Positions 47,562-55,783 of a stretch of 64,000 bases of DNA are shown here, piece by piece. The first letter of the stretch is position 1. The number at the start of each line of letters is the position of its first letter. The translations under genes were made by a program, and so were the position numbers. Location of the stretch: positions 1,178,001 to 1,242,000 of the forward strand of contig NZ_QWDC01000001.1 in NCBI RefSeq assembly GCF_003432115.1, given 5' to 3'. The stretch comes from Mucilaginibacter conchicola. Its GTDB lineage: Bacteria > Bacteroidota > Bacteroidia > Sphingobacteriales > Sphingobacteriaceae. The notes below the pieces were generated by a model, which was not told where the DNA came from, did not search any database, and saw only the letters and a program-made list of their open reading frames with translations.

Positions 47562-47604
47562 GCAAGAATCAAGAGACAAGACATTGGGCTCTCTTGATTC
47601 TTGC
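47562..47604. repeat. Inverted repeat between hisB and hisH
   Basis: Perfect 15-bp arms GCAAGAATCAAGAGA / TCTCTTGATTCTTGC with a 13-nt loop, followed by a further partial copy 'ttcttgattcctgattct'. Confidence 0.8.
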
Positions 47605-47630
47605 TTCTTGATTCCTGATTCTCTAACAAA

Positions 47631-48221
47631 ATGATCGGAATTATTCGCTACGGCGCGGGCAATATATTTTCACTTACGGCAGCTTTAGATAGGCTGGGCA
47701 TTGCCTATGGCATGGTACATACCGAAGCTGATCTGGAAGGTTTTGACCGTTATATCATCCCCGGTGTTGGCCACGCAGGTGCTGCTATGCATAAACTGGA
47801 AAGCACCGGTTTGGTACCTGCCATTAAAGCGTTAAATAAACCTACGCTGGGTATTTGTGTGGGCATGCAGCTGATGACAGCCTACAGCGAGGAAGGTGAT
47901 GCCAGCCTGCTGAACATTTTCCCGATAAAAACATTGAAATTTCCCGGCGACACGGAGTTTAAAGTGCCGCACACCGGCTGGAACCAGGTATTTCCTGAAA
48001 AAGGCAATCCGCTGTTTACCGGTATCCCTGATGGTTCGCACTTTTATTATGTACATTCATACTTTATTGAGTATGATACGTTATATACTTTGGCCTCAAC
48101 AAATTACATCCATAAATTTTCGGCATCAATTTGGCATAACAACTTTTATGGTGTGCAATTTCACCCCGAAAAATCGGGCGTGTATGGTGAAACATTATTA
48201 AAAAACTTTTCAAATATTTGA
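47631..48221 (+). CDS. hisH: Imidazole glycerol phosphate synthase, glutaminase subunit
   Basis: The 196-residue class I glutamine amidotransferase has the nucleophile Cys in LGICVGMQLM, the catalytic His/Glu pair in VQFHPEKSG, and the N-terminal GIIRYGAGN. It supplies ammonia to HisF. It lies between hisB and hisA, with 3 nt before hisA. Confidence 0.97.
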   Translation: MIGIIRYGAGNIFSLTAALDRLGIAYGMVHTEADLEGFDRYIIPGVGHAGAAMHKLESTGLVPAIKALNKPTLGICVGMQLMTAYSEEGDASLLNIFPIKTLKFPGDTEFKVPHTGWNQVFPEKGNPLFTGIPDGSHFYYVHSYFIEYDTLYTLASTNYIHKFSASIWHNNFYGVQFHPEKSGVYGETLLKNFSNI

Positions 48222-48224
48222 ATC

Positions 48225-48974
48225 ATGTATATTATTCCGGCAATCGATATTCTGAATAAAAAGGTGGTGCGCCTGCGCGAGGGCGACTACGCACAAGTAA
48301 CAGAGTACGATGTTACTTTAGAGGAAATGATTGAGCGGTACCAAAGCAATGGTACAAACCTCATCCATATAATTGACCTAAACGGTGCAAAAAACGATTT
48401 CAGCAACCAGCAATACCTGTTTGATGTGATCAAAAAAACCGATATGCAGGTGCAATACGGCGGCGGTATCCGCAGCATCAAAAAGGTGAAAGAACTTATA
48501 GATGCCGGCGTATCACGCGTTATTGTAGGCACCCAGGCCATCACCAACCCAACTTTCCTGGAAGAACTGAGCAAAGAGATCTGCGGCAAAGACAAATGCA
48601 GCGACCAGGTGGTTGTAGCTATCGACGTGTTGGATGAGGTGATCAAATACTCGGGCTGGATGGAAAGCTCGCCGATTAAACTGATGGATTATGTTGATAA
48701 ATGCCTTCGTTTAGGTTTCTTCCGTTTCTTGTGTACCGATATTGGAAAAGACGGCAAACTGGGCGGTGCAGGTATCGAGCTATACAGCAAGCTATTAGAT
48801 CATTCGCCGTTCATCAAACTCATCGCATCAGGCGGTGTAAGTTCTATGAAAGACATCGAGGATCTGAACAAAATAAAGGTGGAATCATGTGTGGTAGGAA
48901 AAGCTATCTATGAGAACCATATCAGCATCGAAGATATCAAGAACTGGAATCTGGATGCATTGATATCGATATAA
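48225..48974 (+). CDS. hisA: ProFAR isomerase (HisA)
   Basis: The 249-residue (beta/alpha)8 barrel has N-terminal IPAIDILNKKVVRLREGDYA with the catalytic Asp, the phosphate loops YGGGIRSIKKVKELIDAG and IASGGVSSMKDIEDL, and the second catalytic Asp in LCTDIGKDGKLGG. It opens the ribose ring of ProFAR to PRFAR. It lies close behind hisH; after it the operon is interrupted by a repeat element before hisF. Confidence 0.96.
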   Translation: MYIIPAIDILNKKVVRLREGDYAQVTEYDVTLEEMIERYQSNGTNLIHIIDLNGAKNDFSNQQYLFDVIKKTDMQVQYGGGIRSIKKVKELIDAGVSRVIVGTQAITNPTFLEELSKEICGKDKCSDQVVVAIDVLDEVIKYSGWMESSPIKLMDYVDKCLRLGFFRFLCTDIGKDGKLGGAGIELYSKLLDHSPFIKLIASGGVSSMKDIEDLNKIKVESCVVGKAIYENHISIEDIKNWNLDALISI

Positions 48975-49005
48975 ATATCTTCGCGCCCGCAGGGCGCAAC
49001 CCAAC

Positions 49006-49100
49006 CGTCATTGCGAGGTACGAAGCAATCTCTTCAGGACAAGCTTACACCTTGCATATGTGACTTGCTTAAAGAGATTGCTTCGTACCTCGCAATGACG
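49006..49100. repeat. Long palindromic repeat element, copy A (hisA-hisF)
   Basis: Perfect 29-bp arms beginning CGTCATTGCGAGGTACGAAG (49006-49034 and 49072-49100) with a 37-nt loop. A near-identical element follows hisF at 49890. Confidence 0.9.
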
Positions 49101-49114
49101 CACTAATAGAATTT

Positions 49115-49870
49115 ATGCTCAGTAAACGCATTATCCCCTGTCTCGATGTTAAGGACGGTCGCACGGTAAAAGGTGTGAACTTTGTTGACTTGCGCGATGC
49201 CGGCGACCCGGTAGAGCTTGCCTGGAACTACTCGCAGCAAGGTGCTGATGAGCTGGTATTCCTGGACATTACCGCCACCGTAGAGCGCCGTAAAACCATG
49301 GTAGAGCTGGTAAAGGCGGTTGCAAGGCAGATCAACATTCCGTTTACCATAGGTGGTGGTATCAACGAGATAGCCGATGCCGATGCTTTGCTAAACGCAG
49401 GTGCCGATAAGATTTCCATCAACTCGGCTGCGGTGCGTAACCCAGCTTTAATAGACGAACTGGCAAAGGCCTTCGGGGTGCAGTTTGTGGTGATAGCGGT
49501 TGATACCCGGGTGCTGAATGGCAAAAACATTGTGCACTTAAACGGTGGCCGCCTGCCTACAGAGAAACAAACTTTAGACTGGATACAGGAAGCCGAAAGC
49601 CGTGGTGCAGGTGAGATATTGCTCACCTCTATGGACCACGACGGTACAAAAGGTGGCTTTGACAACGGCCTGCTGAAACAGGTAAACGATGCGGTGAATA
49701 TCCCGGTGATAGCATCTGGCGGTGCGGGTGCAGTTGAGCACTTTGTAGATGTATTCCATAAAACCAATGTAGATGCAGCACTGGCAGCATCGGTATTTCA
49801 CTATGGTGAGATCCTAATACCAGACCTGAAAACGATACTGAAGGAAAATAATATTGAGGTGAGGGTGTAA
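49115..49870 (+). CDS. hisF: Imidazole glycerol phosphate synthase, cyclase subunit
   Basis: The 251-residue (beta/alpha)8 barrel has catalytic Asp residues in [15 protein letters not shown] and [14 protein letters not shown], and phosphate loops [14 protein letters not shown] and [12 protein letters not shown]. With HisH it makes imidazole glycerol phosphate and AICAR. It is flanked on both sides by the 29-bp-arm palindromic element. Confidence 0.97.
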   Translation: MLSKRIIPCLDVKDGRTVKGVNFVDLRDAGDPVELAWNYSQQGADELVFLDITATVERRKTMVELVKAVARQINIPFTIGGGINEIADADALLNAGADKISINSAAVRNPALIDELAKAFGVQFVVIAVDTRVLNGKNIVHLNGGRLPTEKQTLDWIQEAESRGAGEILLTSMDHDGTKGGFDNGLLKQVNDAVNIPVIASGGAGAVEHFVDVFHKTNVDAALAASVFHYGEILIPDLKTILKENNIEVRV

Positions 49871-49889
49871 AGCCCCTCTGCTCTACACA

Positions 49890-49982
49890 GTCATTGCGAG
49901 GTACGAAGCAATCTCTTCAGGACAAGTTAACGCCTTGCATGAGGGATCGGCTTAAAGAGATTGCTTCGTACCTCGCAATGAC
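49890..49982. repeat. Long palindromic repeat element, copy B (hisF-hisIE)
   Basis: 28-bp perfect arms (49890-49917 and 49955-49982), nearly identical to copy A in the arms and in the first part of the loop (caggacaag), but with a divergent loop middle. Confidence 0.9.
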
Positions 49983-49999
49983 GGCTTGAATAAGAAAAA

Positions 50000-50587
50000 A
50001 TGAACATCGACTTTAACAAAACCGACGGCCTGGTGCCGGTAATTATACAGGACGAGCAAACGCTTGAGGTACTGATGCTGGGTTACATGAACCAGGAAGC
50101 GTATAATAAAACCGTGCAAGAGAATGTGGTTACCTTTTTCTCGCGCTCAAAACAGCGCCTGTGGACCAAAGGCGAAACCAGCCAGAATTTCCTGCATGTA
50201 AAAAGCATGCACATCGATTGCGATAACGATACCCTGCTGATAAAAGTTAAAGCCGATGGCCCAACCTGCCATACTGGCTCTCGCAGTTGTTTCCAGACGG
50301 AGTATAACCAGAACTTCATCAACCAACTGGAAAACATCATTGCCGATCGTTACGAAAACCCGGTTGAGGGTTCTTATGTAAACAAACTCCGCAACAAGGG
50401 CCTCAACAAAATTGCCCAAAAAGTTGGCGAAGAAGGTGTTGAAACTGTGATAGCAGCCCTCGCAGAAACTGAAACAGATCTGGTTAACGAAGCCAGCGAT
50501 CTTGTTTTCCACCTGTTGGTATTGCTGCGCGAAAAAGGCTTAAATTTGCAGCGCATCGCTAAAAATTTAGAGGAAAGACATAAGTAG
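50000..50587 (+). CDS. hisIE: Bifunctional phosphoribosyl-AMP cyclohydrolase / phosphoribosyl-ATP pyrophosphatase
   Basis: 195 residues. The N-terminal HisI domain (about 1-105) has [27 protein letters not shown] and the zinc ligands [11 protein letters not shown]…[12 protein letters not shown]. The C-terminal HisE domain (about 110-195) has [18 protein letters not shown] and [13 protein letters not shown]. It performs steps 2 and 3 of the pathway and is the last his gene, making the operon complete. Confidence 0.97.
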   Translation: MNIDFNKTDGLVPVIIQDEQTLEVLMLGYMNQEAYNKTVQENVVTFFSRSKQRLWTKGETSQNFLHVKSMHIDCDNDTLLIKVKADGPTCHTGSRSCFQTEYNQNFINQLENIIADRYENPVEGSYVNKLRNKGLNKIAQKVGEEGVETVIAALAETETDLVNEASDLVFHLLVLLREKGLNLQRIAKNLEERHK

Positions 50588-50604
50588 CTTATAGTTAATA
50601 GTTC

Positions 50605-50634
50605 ATGGTTCATAGTAGCTCATCCATGAACCAT
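50605..50634. repeat. Inverted repeat after hisIE
   Basis: ATGGTTCAT (50605-50613) pairs with ATGAACCAT (50626-50634); partial extra copies lie at 50643-50656. It is a spacer hairpin without a T-run. Confidence 0.6.
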
Positions 50635-50657
50635 CACCTATCAACCATGAACTAACC

Positions 50658-51560
50658 ATGCACGTAATAAAAACAGCAGATCTTACCGGCCATAGTAACC
50701 CTATATTTAGCCTGGAGCTTTCGCAAAAGCCGGGGATATTATTTACAGGCGGCAATGATAAAGGACTTGTAGAATGGAACCTGGCGGATAACTCATTCAT
50801 TAAGGTGATGTTCCCGGTGCCTACATCGATATATACCATCCACTGCCCTACAGGTTACCCGCTGATGTTTGCCGGCCTGCGCAGCGGCGAGGTGCTGGTG
50901 TTTAACTTTATTGAGCAAAAGATAACCCATCGCTTACGCAAGCATATAAAGCCCATATTTGATATTAAATCATCCGTAAAAAAAGATGAATTATTGGTAG
51001 CATCAGAAGATGGTACTGTTACGGTATGGAGCCTGAAATCGCTGGAGTTGCTGCATACCGTGCAGGTATCGCACGATACGGTTCGCTCTATTGCTATCGC
51101 CCCGACCGAAGAACGTGTTGCCTTTGGTTGTCGCGATAACCGTATCAGGATATTTGACCTGAACGATTATAGCTTTATTACTAATTTAGAGGGGCATACC
51201 ATGGCGGTATTTGCTTTGCAATACTCGCCCGACGGGCAGTATCTCATGTCGGGCGCGCGCGATGCACAGCTAAAGATCTGGGATGCTAAAACCTATTCGC
51301 TTGTGAAGAATATCCCTGCGCACATGTTTGCTATCAACCATATCCTCTTCCACCCTACGCGGCCATATTTCGCTACAGCCAGTATGGATAAGAGTATCAA
51401 AATTTGGGGTGCCGACGATTTTAAACTATACAAGATCATCAGCAGGGAAAAGGGATATCCTGCCCATGTGCTATCTATCAACAAACTGGCATGGAACGGC
51501 GACCACCTGCTATCTACCAGCGATGATAAAACGGTAATGATCTGGGATGTTACTTTCTAA
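50658..51560 (+). CDS. WD40-repeat protein
   Basis: The 300-residue protein has about six to seven WD40 blades; clear ones end in VWSLKSL, IFDLNDY, IWDAKTY, IWGADDF and MIWDVTF, with DDKTVMIWD at the C terminus. There is no signal peptide, so it is a cytoplasmic scaffold of unknown partner. It begins 70 nt after hisIE on the same strand, so read-through from the his operon is possible, but nothing links it to histidine synthesis. Its last 4 nt overlap the end of the converging NlpC/P60 gene. Confidence 0.88.
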   Translation: MHVIKTADLTGHSNPIFSLELSQKPGILFTGGNDKGLVEWNLADNSFIKVMFPVPTSIYTIHCPTGYPLMFAGLRSGEVLVFNFIEQKITHRLRKHIKPIFDIKSSVKKDELLVASEDGTVTVWSLKSLELLHTVQVSHDTVRSIAIAPTEERVAFGCRDNRIRIFDLNDYSFITNLEGHTMAVFALQYSPDGQYLMSGARDAQLKIWDAKTYSLVKNIPAHMFAINHILFHPTRPYFATASMDKSIKIWGADDFKLYKIISREKGYPAHVLSINKLAWNGDHLLSTSDDKTVMIWDVTF

Positions 51561-52318
51561 AAGTAACGTTTGATAACGCGCAATTTATGCGTGTAGCGTT
51601 TAAGCTCCTCAGAATAAATACCCTGCGAATCCAGCGTATCTATCTTTACTTTTCCTGATGCATGAATGATCTCGCCACCACCTAAAACAATACCCACATG
51701 AGTAATGCGGCCATCGGCGTTATCAAAAAAAGCAAGGTCGCCAAAGCGCGAGGTAAGTGTAGATTCTATCTCACGGCCTTCCAGTGCCTGCTGCCAGGCA
51801 TCGCGCTTCAAATGAAAACCTTTTAGCCTGAAAACAGCCTGCGTAAAGCCAGAGCAGTCAATCCCCCAATGCGTGCGGCCGCCCCAAAGGTATGGCGCGT
51901 TTAAAAACGACATGGCAATATTCCGCAGGTTATCGGTCTCGCCTATCTCACCTATAATCTCGAAACGCTGGTTACCAATATAGCTGGTGGTACCCTCTAA
52001 AAAAGCAAGCGAGCTGCCCACGGGCAGATATACAACAGAATTATCAATAATTTTCCAGGCCTGGGTAACGGCGCGGTAAGTACGCGGTGCGGGCGATTGC
52101 TGCAACCGTTTGTAGGCCAGGTGGCCAAGGGTATTTACATGCAGGCGATCTATCCAACCGGTATATTCGTCAAGTGCAGTGGTTATCTGCACCCATTTCT
52201 CTTTCCACTCCAAAATCTCAAAAGCTTCACCAAATAATATCTGGGAAACCATCTCGCTTCGGTCACTGGGCTCGGCACGTAGGGGTATTACAGCAAGGTT
52301 ACAGATTCCGTATTCCAT
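51557..52318 (-). CDS. C40-family peptidase (NlpC/P60) with N-terminal SH3-like domains
   Basis: The 253-residue protein has two bacterial SH3-like segments (about 10-60 and 80-125) and a C-terminal NlpC/P60 domain with catalytic Cys155 (WGIDCSGFTQ), His207 (RITHVGIVLG) and third-site His219 (EIIHASG). By family it cleaves the gamma-D-Glu-meso-DAP bond of muropeptides. No signal peptide is seen, which matches its Bacteroidota relatives and fits a cytoplasmic peptide-recycling role. Confidence 0.9.
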   Translation of the reverse strand: MEYGICNLAVIPLRAEPSDRSEMVSQILFGEAFEILEWKEKWVQITTALDEYTGWIDRLHVNTLGHLAYKRLQQSPAPRTYRAVTQAWKIIDNSVVYLPVGSSLAFLEGTTSYIGNQRFEIIGEIGETDNLRNIAMSFLNAPYLWGGRTHWGIDCSGFTQAVFRLKGFHLKRDAWQQALEGREIESTLTSRFGDLAFFDNADGRITHVGIVLGGGEIIHASGKVKIDTLDSQGIYSEELKRYTHKLRVIKRYF

Positions 52319-52376
52319 AAGTTAATCAGTAGCAGTAATACGTCAAAATACGAAAAATTGTTGTATAAAAATAAAA

Positions 52377-52404
52377 AAGGGGATGCGTTTTGCGCATCCC
52401 CCTT
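52377..52404 (-). terminator. Terminator of the ferredoxin gene
   Basis: GGGGATGCG-ttttg-CGCATCCCC; on the minus strand it is followed by CTTTTTTATTTTT. Confidence 0.92.
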
Positions 52405-52427
52405 ATAATCAATATCGTTATAATTAA

Positions 52428-52781
52428 TTAACCGTTTGCGTGCAACCAGTCTTTCTTAGCATGTAATTCTTCTTCGGTCTCGCGTACGTCTTCGTCATCC
52501 ACACAGCAATCAACCGGGCAAACTGCAGCACACTGCGGCTCATCATGGAAACCAACACATTCAGTACATTTATCCGGTACGATATAATAAATATCATCAG
52601 ATAAAGCAGCCTGTGTTTCCTCTGCATTTAAAGTATTTCCGTCGCCAAAATCAATTACACCTTTCAGCGCGGTTCCGTCGCTAAAGCGCCATGCAGCACC
52701 AGCGTCGTATATAGCATTATTTGGGCACTCCGGTTCGCAGGCTCCACAATTAATGCATTCGTCGGTGATTATAATCGCCAT
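52428..52781 (-). CDS. 4Fe-4S dicluster ferredoxin
   Basis: The 117-residue protein has two cluster motifs: [12 protein letters not shown] at residues 9-20 and C-TEC-…-QCAAVCP-…-C in the second half, with a ~35-residue insertion between them. It transfers electrons in the cytoplasm. The divergent neighbour is a LuxC-like acyl-CoA reductase. Together they are a common pair in this phylum, but the partner oxidoreductase is not evident. Confidence 0.93.
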   Translation of the reverse strand: MAIIITDECINCGACEPECPNNAIYDAGAAWRFSDGTALKGVIDFGDGNTLNAEETQAALSDDIYYIVPDKCTECVGFHDEPQCAAVCPVDCCVDDEDVRETEEELHAKKDWLHANG

Positions 52782-52810
52782 ATTATTTAAAAATTCTTAA
52801 GTACTTAGTT

Positions 52811-52843
52811 TACCTTTGCCCCAAATTTAGGCTTGCAAATATA
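52811..52843. promoter_or_regulatory. Overlapping divergent promoters (TACCTTTG + and TATATTTG -)
   Basis: Plus-strand -7 box at 52811-52818 (for the acyl-CoA reductase gene) and minus-strand -7 box at 52836-52843 (for the ferredoxin gene). They face each other, so the two RNAs would overlap by about 10 nt at their 5' ends. Confidence 0.55.
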
Positions 52844-52883
52844 ACAAAAAAAGCGCTTAAGGGTTTAATCCCTTTACATATAT

Positions 52884-53906
52884 ATGTCAAAATTTAATAT
52901 TACTGATACCGTAAATACATTTTCTGAACTGGGACGGCTTTTGGTCGCGCCGGATGCTGAGCTTGATCACATCATCGAAACCGAGCGACAATACAACGCC
53001 TGGTTCACGCCCGAAAGTGTACGCAGTGCCGTTACTGCCATTGGCCAAATGCTTAACCCTACCGATCTGGAGAAATGGCTAAGCAACTATTCTATCCAGT
53101 CAGAGAGCAATAAAAAGGTTGGTTTGGTACTGGCCGGTAACATTCCTATGGTGGGTTTCCATGACGTGCTTTGTGTATTGGTAACCGGTAATTATGCGCT
53201 GATAAAAGCATCATCACAAGATGCCCGTTTGATAAAATATGTACTGAACAAACTGGTGGAGATCAATCCGGCTTATGCAAGTCAGTTCAGTTTTGTTGAA
53301 CGACTGGAAGGTTTTGATGCCATTATTGCCACCGGCAGTAATAATACCTCGCGCTATTTTGAGTATTATTTTGGCAAGGTACCCAACATTATCCGTAAAA
53401 ACCGTAACAGCATTGCGCTGCTTACCGGCAACGAGAGCACCGAAGAATTAGGCGCTTTAGGGCACGATATTTTTGATTATTTCGGCCTCGGATGCCGTAA
53501 CGTATCCAAGCTTTTAGTGCCCGAGGGATATGTATTCAATAAATTTTTTGAATCGATAGAGCATTTTGCGCCTGTGATCCATCATCACAAATACAATAAC
53601 AATTACGATTACAATAAATCCATTTACCTGGTAAACCGCGATGAGCACCTGGATAATGGTTTCCTGATGGTAAAGCGCGATGAGAAACTGACATCGCCCC
53701 TATCGGTAGTATTTTACGACACCTATACCGATCTGCAACAGGCGCAAGAGCAACTACTTCAACAAAGCGATAACCTGCAATGCATAGTTACCGATGCGCA
53801 GATAGATGTGCCTAACCAGGTAGTAGCATTCGGCCAAAGCCAGCACCCTCAACTATGGGATTATGCCGATGGCGTGGATACTATGGAATTCTTGTCTAAT
53901 CTTTAA
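52884..53906 (+). CDS. Acyl-CoA reductase (LuxC family)
   Basis: The 340-residue protein is of the aldehyde-dehydrogenase-related LuxC family. It has LVLAGNIPMVGFHDVL near residue 85, GSNNTSRYFEYYF at about 151, and the catalytic Cys204 in FGLGCRNVSKLLVPEG. By family it reduces acyl-CoA or acyl-enzyme to aldehyde with NADPH. There is no luciferase or other lux gene here, so the role is metabolic. It is separated by 105 nt of repeat-rich DNA from the small gene at 54012. Confidence 0.88.
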   Translation: MSKFNITDTVNTFSELGRLLVAPDAELDHIIETERQYNAWFTPESVRSAVTAIGQMLNPTDLEKWLSNYSIQSESNKKVGLVLAGNIPMVGFHDVLCVLVTGNYALIKASSQDARLIKYVLNKLVEINPAYASQFSFVERLEGFDAIIATGSNNTSRYFEYYFGKVPNIIRKNRNSIALLTGNESTEELGALGHDIFDYFGLGCRNVSKLLVPEGYVFNKFFESIEHFAPVIHHHKYNNNYDYNKSIYLVNRDEHLDNGFLMVKRDEKLTSPLSVVFYDTYTDLQQAQEQLLQQSDNLQCIVTDAQIDVPNQVVAFGQSQHPQLWDYADGVDTMEFLSNL

Positions 53907-53947
53907 ATTTACAATACCTTTGGATTGTGAGGCAAAAGGCGAAAGCC

Positions 53948-53985
53948 AAAAGGTAAAAGGTGCTTTAATCCTACCTTTTACCTTT
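53948..53985. repeat. Inverted repeat of aaaaggtaaaagg words
   Basis: AAAGGTAAAAGG (53949-53960) pairs with CCTTTTACCTTT (53974-53985), 13-nt loop. Further partial copies reach 54008, next to the following start codon. Confidence 0.7.
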
Positions 53986-54011
53986 ATCCTTTTACCCTTA
54001 ACCTTTAAATA

Positions 54012-54215
54012 ATGTACATCATAAAAGTAAAAGGCGTTGCCAAAATACCCGATTACGTGCAGCTGAGGGACGATAAATTTACCTTGCTGGCTTATTTCAG
54101 GGTGGATAGGCCCGAGAAATCATTAGACAAAATTGGCCTGGCCGATCGTTATGATTACATTATGGGCATTGTTAAAGAACTGCCGTTTGGTAAAATATTA
54201 AAATTAGAGCTGTAA
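54012..54215 (+). CDS. Small conserved hypothetical protein
   Basis: A 67-residue soluble protein, start MYIIKVKGVAKIPDYVQLRD, ending GKILKLEL. I do not recognise a family. The frame is clean, codon usage matches its neighbours, and it lies 5 nt before ftsE, so it is very probably a real gene in the ftsE operon. The position suggests a role linked to the division ABC protein, but nothing in the sequence shows it. Confidence 0.7.
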   Translation: MYIIKVKGVAKIPDYVQLRDDKFTLLAYFRVDRPEKSLDKIGLADRYDYIMGIVKELPFGKILKLEL

Positions 54216-54220
54216 ATAAG

Positions 54221-54904
54221 ATGATCGGAAACTCTATCATAAAACTTAACAACGTAGATATTTTTCAGCAAAAGCACCTGGTGCTTAGCGGTGTTAACCT
54301 GCATATTGATGCCGGCGACTTTGTGTGGCTGATAGGCCAGACAGGCTCGGGTAAAAGTAGTTTACTGAAAGTTATTTACGGAGACTTGAATATTGCTGCC
54401 GGTACCGGCCATGCTTGTGGTTACGAGCTGAGCAAACTGGCATCAAAGGATATCCCTTTTCTGCGCCGAAAGCTGGGTATTGTTTTCCAGGATTTTCAGT
54501 TATTAACAGACCGTTCGGTTGAGCAGAACCTGCAGTTTGTAATGCGCGCCACAGGCTGGAACGATAAAGCCCAGATAGCAGCCCGTATTTTAGATGTACT
54601 GGAGAAAGTTGGTTTGCGCTCTAAACTCAAAAAAATGCCGCATGAGCTATCAGGCGGCGAGCAGCAACGCGTGGTTATCGCCCGTGCATTGCTCAACAAT
54701 CCTGAGATTATCCTGGCCGATGAGCCAACCGGTAACCTTGACCCTGATACTTCAGAAGAAATTGTATTACTGCTTAAGCAGATAAGCCAAAGCGGCACCG
54801 CCGTTGTGGTTGCCACACACGATTATCATATCATCCGCACTTTCCCATCGCGTATTATTAAATGCGAGAACGGTAAAGTATTAGAGGATGTACAGATAGC
54901 GTAG
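54221..54904 (+). CDS. ftsE: Cell division ATP-binding protein FtsE
   Basis: The 227-residue ABC ATPase has Walker [13 protein letters not shown], the Q loop [12 protein letters not shown], the signature [17 protein letters not shown], and Walker [13 protein letters not shown]. The sequence around the Q loop ([17 protein letters not shown]) is typical of FtsE. With the membrane protein FtsX it controls peptidoglycan hydrolases at the septum. No ftsX gene is adjacent here. Confidence 0.88.
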   Translation: MIGNSIIKLNNVDIFQQKHLVLSGVNLHIDAGDFVWLIGQTGSGKSSLLKVIYGDLNIAAGTGHACGYELSKLASKDIPFLRRKLGIVFQDFQLLTDRSVEQNLQFVMRATGWNDKAQIAARILDVLEKVGLRSKLKKMPHELSGGEQQRVVIARALLNNPEIILADEPTGNLDPDTSEEIVLLLKQISQSGTAVVVATHDYHIIRTFPSRIIKCENGKVLEDVQIA

Positions 54905-54914
54905 TGTTGAGTTT

Positions 54915-54992
54915 GCAGTTATCAGTTGAAAAATTTCTGGAAACTGCGCACTGAGAACTGCCAACTGAAAAAAACTGCCAACTGATACCTGC
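54915..54992. repeat. Inverted repeat of caactga words
   Basis: GCAGTTATCAGTTG (54915-54928) pairs with CAACTGATACCTGC (54979-54992), one mismatch; multiple 'ctgccaactga' copies lie between. Confidence 0.65.
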
Positions 54993-55076
54993 CACTTTTT
55001 ACACAAACTTACAATGGTCTCTGTCACAGTGTCCGCTTTAGCCTAATGGCAGGATACTTGATTGGCACTATTTGCT

Positions 55077-55640
55077 ATGAATTTTAACGATATGTTGAAG
55101 AAAAAGAATAAAGAAAATTCAGAAACGCCTGAAAACGCTGCCGAAACAACGGCAGAGAACGGACAAGAACAAACTACCGAAGCAACACCGTCTGCTGAGG
55201 ATAAGTTGAAAGAAGAGCTTGCCCAGGCTAATGATAAATATTTAAGGCTATACGCGGAGTTTGATAACTTCAGACGCCGTACCATCAAAGAGCGCGAAGA
55301 AGCTCGTAAAACCGAAGGTAAAGACGTTATTGTAGCGTTATTGCCTGTATTAGACGACTTTGAGCGTGCCCTGCGTGCTATGGATAAAGCTACCGAAGTA
55401 GCTTCTGTTAAGGAAGGTGTTGAGTTGATCCAAAACAAACTTAAAGGTGTACTTACTCAAAAAGGCTTAAAAGAGATGAAATCTATCGGCCAGCCTTTTG
55501 ATGCTGATATTCATGAAGCCGTTACCAGCGTACCAGTGCCAGACGAAGACCAAAAAGGCAAGGTTATCGATGAGATGGAAAAAGGCTACGAGCTAAACGA
55601 AAAAGTTATCCGCTTCGCAAAAGTTATTGTAGGCGCGTAA
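55077..55640 (+). CDS. grpE: Nucleotide exchange factor GrpE
   Basis: 187 residues from the ATG at 55077; an upstream in-frame TTG (55062) is less likely. An acidic, disordered N terminus (about 10-50) is followed by a long coiled coil (about 50-100) and the GrpE beta wing with the family signature near the C terminus (QPFDADIHEAVTSVPVPD, VIRFAKVIVG). It exchanges ADP for ATP on DnaK. dnaJ follows 143 nt downstream with a repeat between. dnaK is elsewhere. Confidence 0.96.
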   Translation: MNFNDMLKKKNKENSETPENAAETTAENGQEQTTEATPSAEDKLKEELAQANDKYLRLYAEFDNFRRRTIKEREEARKTEGKDVIVALLPVLDDFERALRAMDKATEVASVKEGVELIQNKLKGVLTQKGLKEMKSIGQPFDADIHEAVTSVPVPDEDQKGKVIDEMEKGYELNEKVIRFAKVIVGA

Positions 55641-55658
55641 GGTAGTGAGTGAAGGATT

Positions 55659-55769
55659 GATTTAGTGAATGAGTGAATTCTTCTTTGCTAATCGATTTAA
55701 ATAAAATTGATATATTAATATACTGAATGTTAGATGAGTACGATCACTCATTCCATCATTCACTAAATC
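55659..55769. repeat. Inverted repeat of gtgaatgagtga words
   Basis: GATTTAGTGAATGA (55659-55672) pairs exactly with TCATTCACTAAATC (55756-55769), with extra partial copies inside. It fills the grpE-dnaJ spacer. Confidence 0.75.
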
Positions 55770-55783
55770 ACTAATTAATTAAA

